A stretch of 64,000 bases of DNA from Deltaproteobacteria bacterium (GTDB taxonomy: Bacteria; Myxococcota_A; Polyangia; Polyangiales; Polyangiaceae), in NCBI GenBank assembly GCA_016218915.1, contig JACRCQ010000077.1, forward strand, positions 124,001-188,000, read 5' to 3'. Of this stretch, positions 49,495-58,338 are shown piece after piece (the stretch's first letter is position 1; each line of letters begins with the position of its first letter). The notes beneath the pieces are model-generated. The model searched no databases, was not told where the DNA came from, and saw only the letters and a list, made by a program, of their open reading frames with translations. The translations under genes were made by a program, and so were the position numbers.

Positions 49495-51324
49495 CTACTG
49501 CGGCACGCACTCGTTGTTTTCGCACTTCATCGTCTGCGTGCCGCTTGCCGGGCAATCCGAGTTGATGTTGCACGGTTTTCGCACGACCTTCTCGGTCCAC
49601 TGCGCGATGTGGTTGCCCGAGCCCATGTCCTGGAAGGGAAGCCAGAACGCCGGGTAGCTCGGGTCCTGTCCGTTCTGCGCCTTCTCCAGGTCGAACGCCG
49701 CCATCCAGATCTGCCACCTGCGCGGGTCGCTCGCGTCCGGATCCGTGGGTGCTGGCCCATTGACGATCCGGTAGCCGTAGTCGCGCGCGCTCGACACCGT
49801 GTACCAGAGCAGCTTCTTGCCGCGGTGGCACTGCTTGAACGGCGCCCACTTCGGCCAGGAATTGCCTACTTCCTCGCTCACGTTCGCCTTGTCCAGGGCG
49901 ATCGGAGTTCCGCCAGAAGTTGCCACCACGCGCACCATCGAGTTGGGCGCCAGATACGAGTTTCGATCCTTCGAGTAGTTGTACAGCACCATGCTGCCGT
50001 CCGGAGAGAACGCCGGATAGTAGTTGTTCTCGTCGCCGTTCGATGCTCCCACCAGCGACTGCTCCGCTCCCCAGGTGTTGCCGTTGCGCGGCAGAAGCAT
50101 CAGCGATCCGTTGTTGATCCCAGGCCCTGCCAGCGCGAATCCCGATGGCTTGGAGAACACGATCATCGTGTTGTCCGGGTGGTAGTCCGGCATCGTCCCC
50201 TTCTTGACCAGCGGATTCGGGGTCTTGATCGTGTTCGCCATCGACTCGCGCCAGACCAGGCTCGCGCCGTTCGACGTGATGATCTCCGATTCGTCCGGAG
50301 AGAACGCCTGGAAGTTCGACGCAGCCGTGTAGTAGGTCGACTTGGTGGCGACATCACGCACTTCGAGGATGGACGGCCCCGGGATGCCGCGTCCCACTGC
50401 GATCATGTGGCCCTTGGAGGACAGCGAGTGGCAGCCCACGCAGTTGCTGCCAAAGCCCATCAGGTAGTTTTCGGCTGGCATGTTGGGCTTGCCGAAGTCG
50501 TAGCGCACGACCAGACCCGAGGCGTTCCAGTAGTAGATACCGCCGAGCATCATCGTTTCGGCGATGTGGAGCGCAACCGGCGCTGACTTTCCGATGGTCG
50601 AGTGCGACGCCTGGTCCGTTCCGCGCACCGTGATCATGATCGGGTCCTGGCCCGCTGCCTTGCCTGCGATCGGGGCGAAGGTCGCCATGTCGAGCTTCAA
50701 GCTGCAGCCTGAACCGACCGATGTGCACTTGGTGTAGAAGCGCACATTGACCGTGGTGCTCTCGAGTCTCACCTCGAACAGGTCATTGCCCGACCCAGCG
50801 CTGAACTGGATGTCGATCGTGTTGATGTTCGGCGGCATCATCACGCCGTCCGACGGGTAGACCACCGCAGGCGCGCGGTTCGGATCCTCCACCCCGGCGA
50901 ACATCGTGTTCGCGTTGTTCGGCGCCCCTCCCACGACCTTCTCTTCCGGAGGCGGCGTTCCCGCGTCCGGCGTCACCGGCATCTGGCAGTTGTCCCAGCC
51001 GCCGGTTCCCCCTTGCCCACCTGCCGATGTCCCACCGGTCCCCGTCCCCCCGCTACCCGTTCCGCCGGTCCCGCCCGTGTTCGAGCCGCCACTGCCTGAC
51101 TCGCCCGCGCTTCCTGCAGACCCATCGACGTCACTGTCCTGATCCGCTCCGGCGCCGCCGGCCACTTCGCCAGCTTGCCCCGCGTTGCCAGCCGAGGCGC
51201 CTTGGCCGCCCCCTCCGTAGGTGTCGCTGCCGCTCGACGCAGAACACGCCGCGGCAACCCCGATCGCCAGGCCCAGGGCAACGGTCCAGATCCTCGCCGG
51301 GCTCCAGAAGCTCGATGCAGCCAT
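49495..51324 (-). CDS. Lipoprotein with CxxCH site and beta-propeller-like domain
   Basis: A 609-residue protein. Lipobox-type signal with Cys27 (AAACS). Residues about 40-110 are Gly/Ser/Thr low complexity. A beta-sandwich-like part (120-250) is followed by the heme-type motif NCVGCHSLSS at about 293-300. Then come repeats of the TolB/WD40-like pattern (FQAFSPDESEIITS, DYHPDNTMIVFS, YPAFSPDGSMVLYN). It ends with two Cys pairs. It may be a c-type cytochrome-like surface protein; a single CxxCH is only suggestive. The start has a GGGAGG site. Confidence 0.75.
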   Translation of the reverse strand: MAASSFWSPARIWTVALGLAIGVAAACSASSGSDTYGGGGQGASAGNAGQAGEVAGGAGADQDSDVDGSAGSAGESGSGGSNTGGTGGTGSGGTGTGGTSAGGQGGTGGWDNCQMPVTPDAGTPPPEEKVVGGAPNNANTMFAGVEDPNRAPAVVYPSDGVMMPPNINTIDIQFSAGSGNDLFEVRLESTTVNVRFYTKCTSVGSGCSLKLDMATFAPIAGKAAGQDPIMITVRGTDQASHSTIGKSAPVALHIAETMMLGGIYYWNASGLVVRYDFGKPNMPAENYLMGFGSNCVGCHSLSSKGHMIAVGRGIPGPSILEVRDVATKSTYYTAASNFQAFSPDESEIITSNGASLVWRESMANTIKTPNPLVKKGTMPDYHPDNTMIVFSKPSGFALAGPGINNGSLMLLPRNGNTWGAEQSLVGASNGDENNYYPAFSPDGSMVLYNYSKDRNSYLAPNSMVRVVATSGGTPIALDKANVSEEVGNSWPKWAPFKQCHRGKKLLWYTVSSARDYGYRIVNGPAPTDPDASDPRRWQIWMAAFDLEKAQNGQDPSYPAFWLPFQDMGSGNHIAQWTEKVVRKPCNINSDCPASGTQTMKCENNECVPQ

Positions 51325-51411
51325 GTCCACCTCCCGAGGTGAGTTACGGGGACACTTGCATCTACCACGTTCGCCATGGCTCAACAACGCGCGGCCTGGC
51401 GCAATGCCCGC

Positions 51412-52803
51412 TCAGTGGGGTGTAGGCAGTGGAGTCTCTGTTAGAGAAAGCGGAACCGCATTCCGCCACTTGCCTCGCACCACGACCACTCCCAGCACGC
51501 CTGCAACTACCACCACGTGGACCAACGCAGCGATCCATGCGCCTGTGACGCCCAGGCCGAAATATTCCCCCAGGATCCAAACCAGAGGAATGAACAGCAC
51601 AAAGCCCGAGCCCAGCATCACGATGGTCGGTGTGGAGGTCTTGCCCGCCCCTCGCAGCACCGCCTGCGCAATGATGCCGAATCCGTCGAAAGGTTGATAG
51701 CTCCCAGCCAGCAGCGCCAGCGTGCAGCCGAGCGCGACCACCGCAGGATCAGGATTGAACGCGGTCACCAGCGGACGCCGCAGCAGGAGCATCGCGCCGC
51801 CGACGACCGACATGTACGCGACCCCGAGCCCGAGAGAACGCCCCGCGCTTCGCCAGGCCAGATCAGGGCGCCGCGCCCCCAGATACTGTCCGACCAGGGT
51901 CGATGCTCCCACTCCGATCGCAACTGCAGGCATGAAGCAGAACCCGGTCACCTGGAAGAGCACCATGTGCGCGGCCAGCTCCACCGGTGCGCGCGTCCCC
52001 GCATACGCTGCGAACGCGGTCCACGACACCATCTCGAACATCCACGACATTCCGATCGGCGTGCCGAGCTGCACGAACCTCCTCAGATCCTGCACGGAGG
52101 GCGTCTTCCATTCCCGCGCCCCATGCGTGCGCGCTGACTTGCCCCACAGATACACCGACGCATACAGCAGGCTCTCGACCGTACCTGCGACTGCCGTGGC
52201 CCATGCAGCTCCTGCGACTCCCATCTTCGGCGAGCCGAGCAGGCCGAACACGAGAACGATGGCCAGCAGCGCGTTGACGACGTTCGCCACGAGCGACATC
52301 ACCATGGGCGTGATGGTGTCGCCCACGCCGCGCAGGTAGCAGCTGATCGCGAACATCGCGAGCACGAACGGGGCTGAGAGCACGCGGATCTGGATGTAGG
52401 TCACTGCAAACGGACGCACGGCGTCCTTGCACCCGAGCCATCCGAGCGCCTGGGGCACCAGCATGCTGAGCGCGAGCATCGCGACGGTCATCGGGATGAT
52501 CATCACCAGCCCGGTGCGCACGTGCCGGCCCAGGTCCTTCCTTCCTGCGCCGAAGTCCTGTGCGACCAGGATGTTCACGACCGACATCGTTCCGGCAAAG
52601 AAGCAGGTCAGCGCCCAGACCAGCACCCCTCCGAGCCCCACAGCCCCTTGCTCTGCCGTGCCCACGTGGCCCATGATGGCCGTGTCCACCACCCACATGG
52701 CCGACTGGCTCATGTTCGACACGATCAGCGGCGCCGAGAATGCGAGGACCTCTCGCACGCTCCCGGAGCGCTTGGTGACCACGTTGGCATTGGAGGATGG
52801 CAT
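51412..52803 (-). CDS. MATE-family efflux transporter
   Basis: A 463-residue protein with 12 membrane segments in two related halves. SNMSQSAMWVVDTAIMGHVG is the MATE TM1-2 motif, and FMPAVAIGVGASTLVGQYLGA is the matching second-half motif. It uses proton or sodium flow to export cationic drugs or metabolites. The ATG at 52803 is preferred; 52839 would add an unusual Ser/Pro-rich head. It is 87 bases after the upstream lipoprotein gene and probably separate. Confidence 0.9.
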   Translation of the reverse strand: MPSSNANVVTKRSGSVREVLAFSAPLIVSNMSQSAMWVVDTAIMGHVGTAEQGAVGLGGVLVWALTCFFAGTMSVVNILVAQDFGAGRKDLGRHVRTGLVMIIPMTVAMLALSMLVPQALGWLGCKDAVRPFAVTYIQIRVLSAPFVLAMFAISCYLRGVGDTITPMVMSLVANVVNALLAIVLVFGLLGSPKMGVAGAAWATAVAGTVESLLYASVYLWGKSARTHGAREWKTPSVQDLRRFVQLGTPIGMSWMFEMVSWTAFAAYAGTRAPVELAAHMVLFQVTGFCFMPAVAIGVGASTLVGQYLGARRPDLAWRSAGRSLGLGVAYMSVVGGAMLLLRRPLVTAFNPDPAVVALGCTLALLAGSYQPFDGFGIIAQAVLRGAGKTSTPTIVMLGSGFVLFIPLVWILGEYFGLGVTGAWIAALVHVVVVAGVLGVVVVRGKWRNAVPLSLTETPLPTPH

Positions 52804-52890
52804 CGGACTCGAAGCTGTCGAGCGCGGGAAGTAGCGCAAAAGCGCTGGCCTGTCGACTCATCCACCGGGCAACGCCCGCGCCGCTGGCTG

Positions 52891-53739
52891 TCACCTCGGA
52901 AGGTGCCGCTCCACGAATCGGCCCATCGCCTCGAAGTAATCCTCGTGCTCGAACGTGTCGTTGTGATGAGCGCCCTGCACCCAATGGTGGTCCGCAGGCG
53001 GCGAGGTCGCATCCCGCAGAGCGATCGCCATGGAAAGGGGGACGACCTCGTCGTCCGTGCCGTGCAGCACCAGCCGCGGCAGCTTCGTGCGACGCGCCTT
53101 GTCCAGGTTGTCGTAGCGTGTCCGGAACAGCCTTCCGATCCCAGGGATCGCCACCAGCGCGCGCACCATCGACGGCATGTCGGTGAAAGAGCAATCCGTG
53201 ATCAATCCGCCCAGCTCGGGATGGTGCACGGCGAGCTCGTGGCTCACCGCTCCACCCAGGGAACGGCCGTAGAGAAACACGTGCCCTGGTCCGGGCGCTC
53301 GTCGAACCAGCTCGGCCAGCATCGCTTCGCCGTCGCGGTAGGTGCCCTCCTCCGACGGCGCCCCTTCGCTGCGCCCGAAGCCGCGGTAGTCGTAGTTCAG
53401 CACCGCATAGCCGTGCTGAACCAGCGGACGCGCCGACACGGGATGGCCTGACATGTTCCCCTGGCTGCCATGGCTGAACAGGAGCCACGCCTTGGTCGGG
53501 CCCTCCGAGGGCAGGAACCAGCCGTGGATCGTCAGCCCGTCCGAGGTCCGAACCCACACATCCTCGTATCGCATGCCGTGATCCGCAGGCGTGTCGACCA
53601 TTTCGCGGCGGGGCTGGAAGATGAGACGGTTCTCGAGAAACAACGCTGCGACTCCCACGACAGCATAGCATCCAACGATTGCTCTCGAATTCGCGAGCGA
53701 CTCATGCTCATGTCCTGCTCGGAGTTGACGCCGCAACAC
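52891..53739 (-). CDS. Bem46-like alpha/beta hydrolase
   Basis: A 282-residue protein. A membrane anchor at about 20-40 (AIVGCYAVVGVAALF) leads to an alpha/beta hydrolase of the Bem46/YfhR kind: SHGSQGNMSGHP oxyanion loop, nucleophile Ser in FLYGRSLGGAV, Asp in LHGTDDEVVPL and His in GAHHNDTF. The GTG at 53739 is the most reasonable start; the frame upstream to 53940 overlaps the divergent OPT gene region. It likely hydrolyses an ester substrate on the periplasmic side. Confidence 0.8.
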   Translation of the reverse strand: MLRRQLRAGHEHESLANSRAIVGCYAVVGVAALFLENRLIFQPRREMVDTPADHGMRYEDVWVRTSDGLTIHGWFLPSEGPTKAWLLFSHGSQGNMSGHPVSARPLVQHGYAVLNYDYRGFGRSEGAPSEEGTYRDGEAMLAELVRRAPGPGHVFLYGRSLGGAVSHELAVHHPELGGLITDCSFTDMPSMVRALVAIPGIGRLFRTRYDNLDKARRTKLPRLVLHGTDDEVVPLSMAIALRDATSPPADHHWVQGAHHNDTFEHEDYFEAMGRFVERHLPR

Positions 53740-53788
53740 CAGCCCAATAAGCGGTTGTTCGACTCTTGGACGATTCAGCGGAGGCGCA

Positions 53789-55891
53789 ATGAGCAAGGAA
53801 TTCAAGCCGTACGTGCCCGCGGACCAGAACCTCAAAGAGTTCACGGTGAGGGCACTCCTCATCGGCCTGGTTCTGGCTGTGGTCCTGGGCGCTGCGAATG
53901 CGTACCTCGGCCTGAAGGCGGGCATGACCATTGCCGCCACCTATCCCGCTGCCGTCCTCGGAATGGCGCTGCTGCGCCTCTTCAAGGACAACAACATCCT
54001 CGAGGAAAACATCACCCGAACCGTCGGCTCCATCGGAGAGTCCATCGCCGCAGGCGCCATCTTCACGCTCCCCGCCTTCCTGATCGCCGGCGTCTGGACT
54101 CCTGAGCAGTTCGGTAGCCTCGGCGGGTACTGGAAGTCGACCGTCATCATGCTGGTCGGCGGTATCACCGGCATCCTGTTCGTCACGCTGCTCCGACGCG
54201 TGATGGTCGAAGACAAGGAGCTGCCGTTCCCGGAATCCGTGGCCGCCTCGGAAATCCACAAGGCAGGACGCGGCGGATCGACCGGCGCGCGCTCCCTGTT
54301 TCTAGCGATGGGCATTGGCGGCGCGATCGAGCTGCTCAAGCAGCTGCACGTGTTCGCCGAGAAGTGGGAGCACTTCACCGGCGTCGCCTCCAAGATCGTT
54401 CCCAACACCTCGACGATCGTTCCGCGCGCAAAGCTCGCGGCGGATGGCCTGCTGGCCAACTTCAAGGGCATCGCCACGGGCGGCGGCTTCCTGATCAAGA
54501 GCCCGTCGCTGAGCCCCGCGTTCCTCGGTGTCGGCTACATCATCGGCCCGCGCCTCGCTGCCTTGAACTTCGCAGGCGGCATCCTCGCCTGGGGCCTGTT
54601 CGTCCCGCTCCTGATGCTCGTGCTCGCGCCCCAGTACGAGCCGCTCATCGGCCAGACCATGATGGTGGCCGGCAAGACGTACATCCTGACCTGGACCGAC
54701 GTCTCCAAGAACCTGTTCGCCACCGTGGTCAAGCCGATCGCGATCGGCGGCATGCTCATGAGCGCCGCGTTCACGCTGTTCCGCATGCGCAAGAGCCTGA
54801 TCGGCGGCATCAAGCGGTCGGTCGACGACGTCCGCAAGGCTGCCACAGCCGAGCAGACCACGGTGCGCACCGACAAGGACATGAACATCAAGCTGGTGTT
54901 CGGCGGCTTGATCGCAGCCTCTGGCGTCACCTTCGTGACCTACTGGTGGTTCATGGGCTTCAAGGGCGACACGGTTGCCCCTGCTCTGGTCGCAGCCCTC
55001 GTCATGCTCGTGGCCGGCTTCTTCTTCGCTGCCGTTTCCGGCTACCTCGTCGGGCTCATCGGCTCGTCGAACAACCCCATCTCGGGCTTGACGCTTTCGA
55101 CTCTGGTTCTGGCTGCAATCCTCATGGTGGTGCTGGGCGCCCGCGGGCCCGACGGCATCACCGCCACGCTCGCGGTCGCAGGCGTCATCTGCGTGTCCGC
55201 TGCCGTGGCCGGCGAGATGCTGCAGGACTTGAAGGTCGGCCACATCCTGGGCGGAACGCCCTGGCGCATGCAGGCAGGCGACATGATCGGCGTGATCGTG
55301 TCCGCTGCGGTCATGTGGGTTCCGCTGTTCATCCTCAACGCAGGCGACCTCAAGACCGCCGCTGTCAAAGGCTACACCGGTGGCTTCGGCGGCGACGTGC
55401 TTGCCGCTCCCCAGGCTGGCCTGATGGCCAACCTCTCCAAGGGCATCGTCGGCGGAGGCATGGTCTGGCCTCTGATCATCGTCGGCATCCTGATGGCGAT
55501 CGGCTTCATCCTCCTGAACGTCAAGAGCCCCATGCTCGTGTGCGTCGGCATGTACCTGTCGTTCGAGACCGTCGCTGCCATCTTCGTCGGCGGACTGATC
55601 CGGGGGATCGTCGACCTGTACATCGAGAACCGCAAGTACAACGACAACCAGAAGTCGCGCATCGACAACGAGGGCACGCTGCTCGCTTCCGGCTTGATCG
55701 CAGGGGAAGCGCTCATGGGCCTGGTGTTCGCTGCCCTCGCGTTCTTCGATGCGCCCGTGCCCAACCTCTGGCCCGATGCGTCCTTCCTCGTCAGCGCGTT
55801 GGTCATGGTCGGACTCGGCTTCCTGCTGGTCAAGCTGCCCATCGGCAAGGCCGGCAAGCCCGAGGACCCGGCTGTGAACATGAACGTCTGA
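53789..55891 (+). CDS. OPT-family oligopeptide transporter
   Basis: A 700-residue protein with 14 or more membrane segments. NAYLGLKAGMTIAATYPAAV, ITRTVGSIGESIAAGAIFTLP and SVAASEIHKAGRGG are OPT-family motifs, the last of the bacterial group. It uses a proton gradient to take up peptides or modified peptides. It is divergent from the hydrolase gene (50 bases between starts) and followed by a PqqD-like gene. Confidence 0.93.
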   Translation: MSKEFKPYVPADQNLKEFTVRALLIGLVLAVVLGAANAYLGLKAGMTIAATYPAAVLGMALLRLFKDNNILEENITRTVGSIGESIAAGAIFTLPAFLIAGVWTPEQFGSLGGYWKSTVIMLVGGITGILFVTLLRRVMVEDKELPFPESVAASEIHKAGRGGSTGARSLFLAMGIGGAIELLKQLHVFAEKWEHFTGVASKIVPNTSTIVPRAKLAADGLLANFKGIATGGGFLIKSPSLSPAFLGVGYIIGPRLAALNFAGGILAWGLFVPLLMLVLAPQYEPLIGQTMMVAGKTYILTWTDVSKNLFATVVKPIAIGGMLMSAAFTLFRMRKSLIGGIKRSVDDVRKAATAEQTTVRTDKDMNIKLVFGGLIAASGVTFVTYWWFMGFKGDTVAPALVAALVMLVAGFFFAAVSGYLVGLIGSSNNPISGLTLSTLVLAAILMVVLGARGPDGITATLAVAGVICVSAAVAGEMLQDLKVGHILGGTPWRMQAGDMIGVIVSAAVMWVPLFILNAGDLKTAAVKGYTGGFGGDVLAAPQAGLMANLSKGIVGGGMVWPLIIVGILMAIGFILLNVKSPMLVCVGMYLSFETVAAIFVGGLIRGIVDLYIENRKYNDNQKSRIDNEGTLLASGLIAGEALMGLVFAALAFFDAPVPNLWPDASFLVSALVMVGLGFLLVKLPIGKAGKPEDPAVNMNV

Positions 55892-55925
55892 CCCACAGAC
55901 CCCACCATCCGACGACAGACGCCCC

Positions 55926-56267
55926 ATGCGCGACGACGCGGTCATCCTGTCCTGTCTTCCGCAACGGCTCGCGGAGCACGAAGTGGGCGCGGACGGCCGC
56001 GTGGTCGTGCTGCAGCCACGCTTCGGCTGGAAGCCGTTGCAGGCCCTGATGGTCCGTTGGAACCGGCCGCATGTTCGCGTCAAGCTCGACGAGGTCGGCT
56101 CGTTCACCTGGCTGCGTTGCGATGGGACCGCTGCGGTGTCCGAGATCGTGGCTGCGCTCGAGCAGCACTTTGGAGACAGGCTGCCCCAGGCGCAGAGCCG
56201 GACCTTGATGTTCTTCCGATCGCTGGCGCGATCCCAGCTGATCGCGCTGCGGCGCAGATCCGACTAG
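55926..56267 (+). CDS. PqqD-like peptide-binding protein
   Basis: A 113-residue protein. FGWKPLQALMVRWNRPHVRVKLDEVGSF-type residues followed by WLRCDGTAAVSEIVAALE give a PqqD/RRE-like winged fold. Such proteins present peptides to radical SAM or other modifying enzymes. No radical SAM gene adjoins it; the nearest is at 24508-25449. It follows the OPT transporter by 34 bases on the same strand, so a transport-linked peptide role is possible. Confidence 0.65.
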   Translation: MRDDAVILSCLPQRLAEHEVGADGRVVVLQPRFGWKPLQALMVRWNRPHVRVKLDEVGSFTWLRCDGTAAVSEIVAALEQHFGDRLPQAQSRTLMFFRSLARSQLIALRRRSD

Positions 56268-56330
56268 ACCTGCGCGGGAAACCCCAGGGGGCTACCTTGC
56301 AGGGCAGAGTCACGCCGTCGCCGCGCCCGC

Positions 56331-58100
56331 CTACCAGGCCTTGCTCTTCTCGTAGATGGGGAACTGGGGAGTGATGTCGACGGGGATGCCGGTGCCGATG
56401 GTGGCGATGGCCTTCTCGAGCTCGGGCGAGACCACCGCGTACTTCTCGAAGAAGGCCTTGGCGCCCTCGTAGTTCCCCTCGGCTTCGATGGTCAGGTACT
56501 CCTTGGAAAGCTCGCGCACCGCCTTCTTGATCTTTCCGAAGTCGATCTTGAAGCGGCTCGTCTTCGCGTCGTACACGATGCCGCCCTTCTTCATGATGTA
56601 GTTGACCGACGACACCACGCCCTTGCCGTGGGCTTCCTTGACCCCGAAGCGCATCTGGCGGAACGCGGTGGCCAGGAACGCGACGTAGATCTCCTTCTCG
56701 AACTTCTTGGGGTAGATCCCCTTGTCGATCAGGTACTGCGCATCCACCAGGCCCGTGATGTCAGCCTTGGCTTCCTCGATGCCGCCGTACAGCTCCTTGA
56801 GCTCCTTGTTCACCTCGCTCTTGGTCCCGTCCTTGAGCGTGATGATCCCGGGCCCCAGCCCGTGCGCCACTTCGTGCTGCAGGATGTACGCAAACACCGC
56901 GTCGGCGTTGAGCAGCTTGAGCTGGTCCTCGGCGATGACCTTGGCTGCGATCGGCTTGACCATCTGGTCGAACTTGCCTTGCAGCACGTTCTTGAGCATC
57001 ACCTTCTTGGAGCCCTTGTCCTTGCGGATGTTCTCGTCGTTCGGAAGGTTGTAGGCCACGGTCTGCACGCCCGACGTGCCCGCGTTGCACAGCAGGTGCA
57101 CGACGTCGATCGGCGATCCCTTGGCGCGGCTCGCTGCGTCCTTCTTGTACTTGTCGTCGAGCGGCAGGTTCTTCTCGAGCTCGGCCATCTTGCTGCCGAC
57201 CACCTCGAGACGCTTGGACTCCTCCTGATCGCGCAGCGAGACGAAGGCCTCGTAGCTCGCTTTGTACTGGAAGAGCTGGTCCTCGTAGGTCTCGTACGGT
57301 CCGAGCGTGATCTCGATCGAGCCCTTCACGTCCATCCACGCCTTGTCGCTCTCCACGTAGTCGTTGGTGAGCAGCGCGGCGGCACGAAGCGCGAGGAAGT
57401 TCTTGAGCGAGGGGTCCTTGGCGGCAGCCGACGCCTCGCGAAGCTTGGCCGCGGCCGGCTCCAGCTGCTCCTTGTAGGCCTCGGAATAGGGCACAGCGAC
57501 GAGCTTGCCCTCCTTGCGCCGGATCACCGTGAAGTAGCTCTGGAACGCCTTCTTCTGATCCGGGTTCTGCACCACGAACGCCTCGAACTCGTCCTTGGTC
57601 ATGTCCTTCGGATAGAAGCCCGCGCCTGCAGGACGCTTCTCCGTTCCCACGAACGGCGAATCGTGATCCAGCTCGTCCCAGCGCCCGCCCATGATGTCGA
57701 AGTACATGGCGCCATAGGCCTTGGTCGCGTCGGTACGAAGCGCCGCGTGATACTCCGGCCCGTCCGGATCCACCTGGCGCAGGAAGATCTCGTGGATCAG
57801 CGCCGCTGCTTCGACCGCCTTCTTGAGTACGATCTTGTCCTCAGGCGCGATCTTCGACTCGTCGAAGTCCAGCACGATCGGCGCGAACTTCGCCAGGCGC
57901 GCTTCGATGTCCGGCGCAATGGTCAGGTCCAGCGGCGGGGCCATGGGCACCACCGGCGCCGATACGCTCGCCACCGGCATCACGATAGGCTTGGGAGGCG
58001 GCGGGGGCGGTGGCGCCACGACGCGCAAGGGCGTTTCGTCGACACAAGCCGCAAGCAAGCCGGCTGCAACCAGAGCCGGGACCAGGGAACGAGCGCGCAT
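56331..58100 (-). CDS. M49-like metallopeptidase lipoprotein
   Basis: A 589-residue protein. Signal with Cys19 (LLAAC). A Pro-rich stretch (about 28-40) precedes the enzyme domain. The zinc motif is HEVAHG (near 421) and the second Glu lies in GGIEEAKADITGLVDA (near 453), as in DPP III-related peptidases; the usual extra residue in HExxGH is missing, so it reads HExxH. Such enzymes cut dipeptides from peptide N termini. The start has an AAGGAGG site. Confidence 0.75.
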   Translation of the reverse strand: MRARSLVPALVAAGLLAACVDETPLRVVAPPPPPPPKPIVMPVASVSAPVVPMAPPLDLTIAPDIEARLAKFAPIVLDFDESKIAPEDKIVLKKAVEAAALIHEIFLRQVDPDGPEYHAALRTDATKAYGAMYFDIMGGRWDELDHDSPFVGTEKRPAGAGFYPKDMTKDEFEAFVVQNPDQKKAFQSYFTVIRRKEGKLVAVPYSEAYKEQLEPAAAKLREASAAAKDPSLKNFLALRAAALLTNDYVESDKAWMDVKGSIEITLGPYETYEDQLFQYKASYEAFVSLRDQEESKRLEVVGSKMAELEKNLPLDDKYKKDAASRAKGSPIDVVHLLCNAGTSGVQTVAYNLPNDENIRKDKGSKKVMLKNVLQGKFDQMVKPIAAKVIAEDQLKLLNADAVFAYILQHEVAHGLGPGIITLKDGTKSEVNKELKELYGGIEEAKADITGLVDAQYLIDKGIYPKKFEKEIYVAFLATAFRQMRFGVKEAHGKGVVSSVNYIMKKGGIVYDAKTSRFKIDFGKIKKAVRELSKEYLTIEAEGNYEGAKAFFEKYAVVSPELEKAIATIGTGIPVDITPQFPIYEKSKAW

Positions 58101-58338
58101 GGGATGTCCTCCTTGTGCAGCCTGCTGCGGGCTGCTGGCTACGTGGTAGCGGAGTCCGGGCTCCGGCTTCAACAGGGATCGGACGACCTCGCGCTTGGGC
58201 CCGGAATCTGTGCGCCTGCTCATCCCTTCAGTCCGCGCCCCCGGGCTCCAAGCGGCACGCCCATGACCCCAACCTGGCGTTGCATCGCGCGCCATCTGAT
58301 GCGATGGCTTCGAACCCACGCAGCTCCCAGGAGGCACC

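Noticed and set aside
54302..56107. Long minus-strand frame of 601 codons
   Set aside because: Antisense to the OPT transporter; His/Gln/Glu/Asp-rich shadow without motifs.
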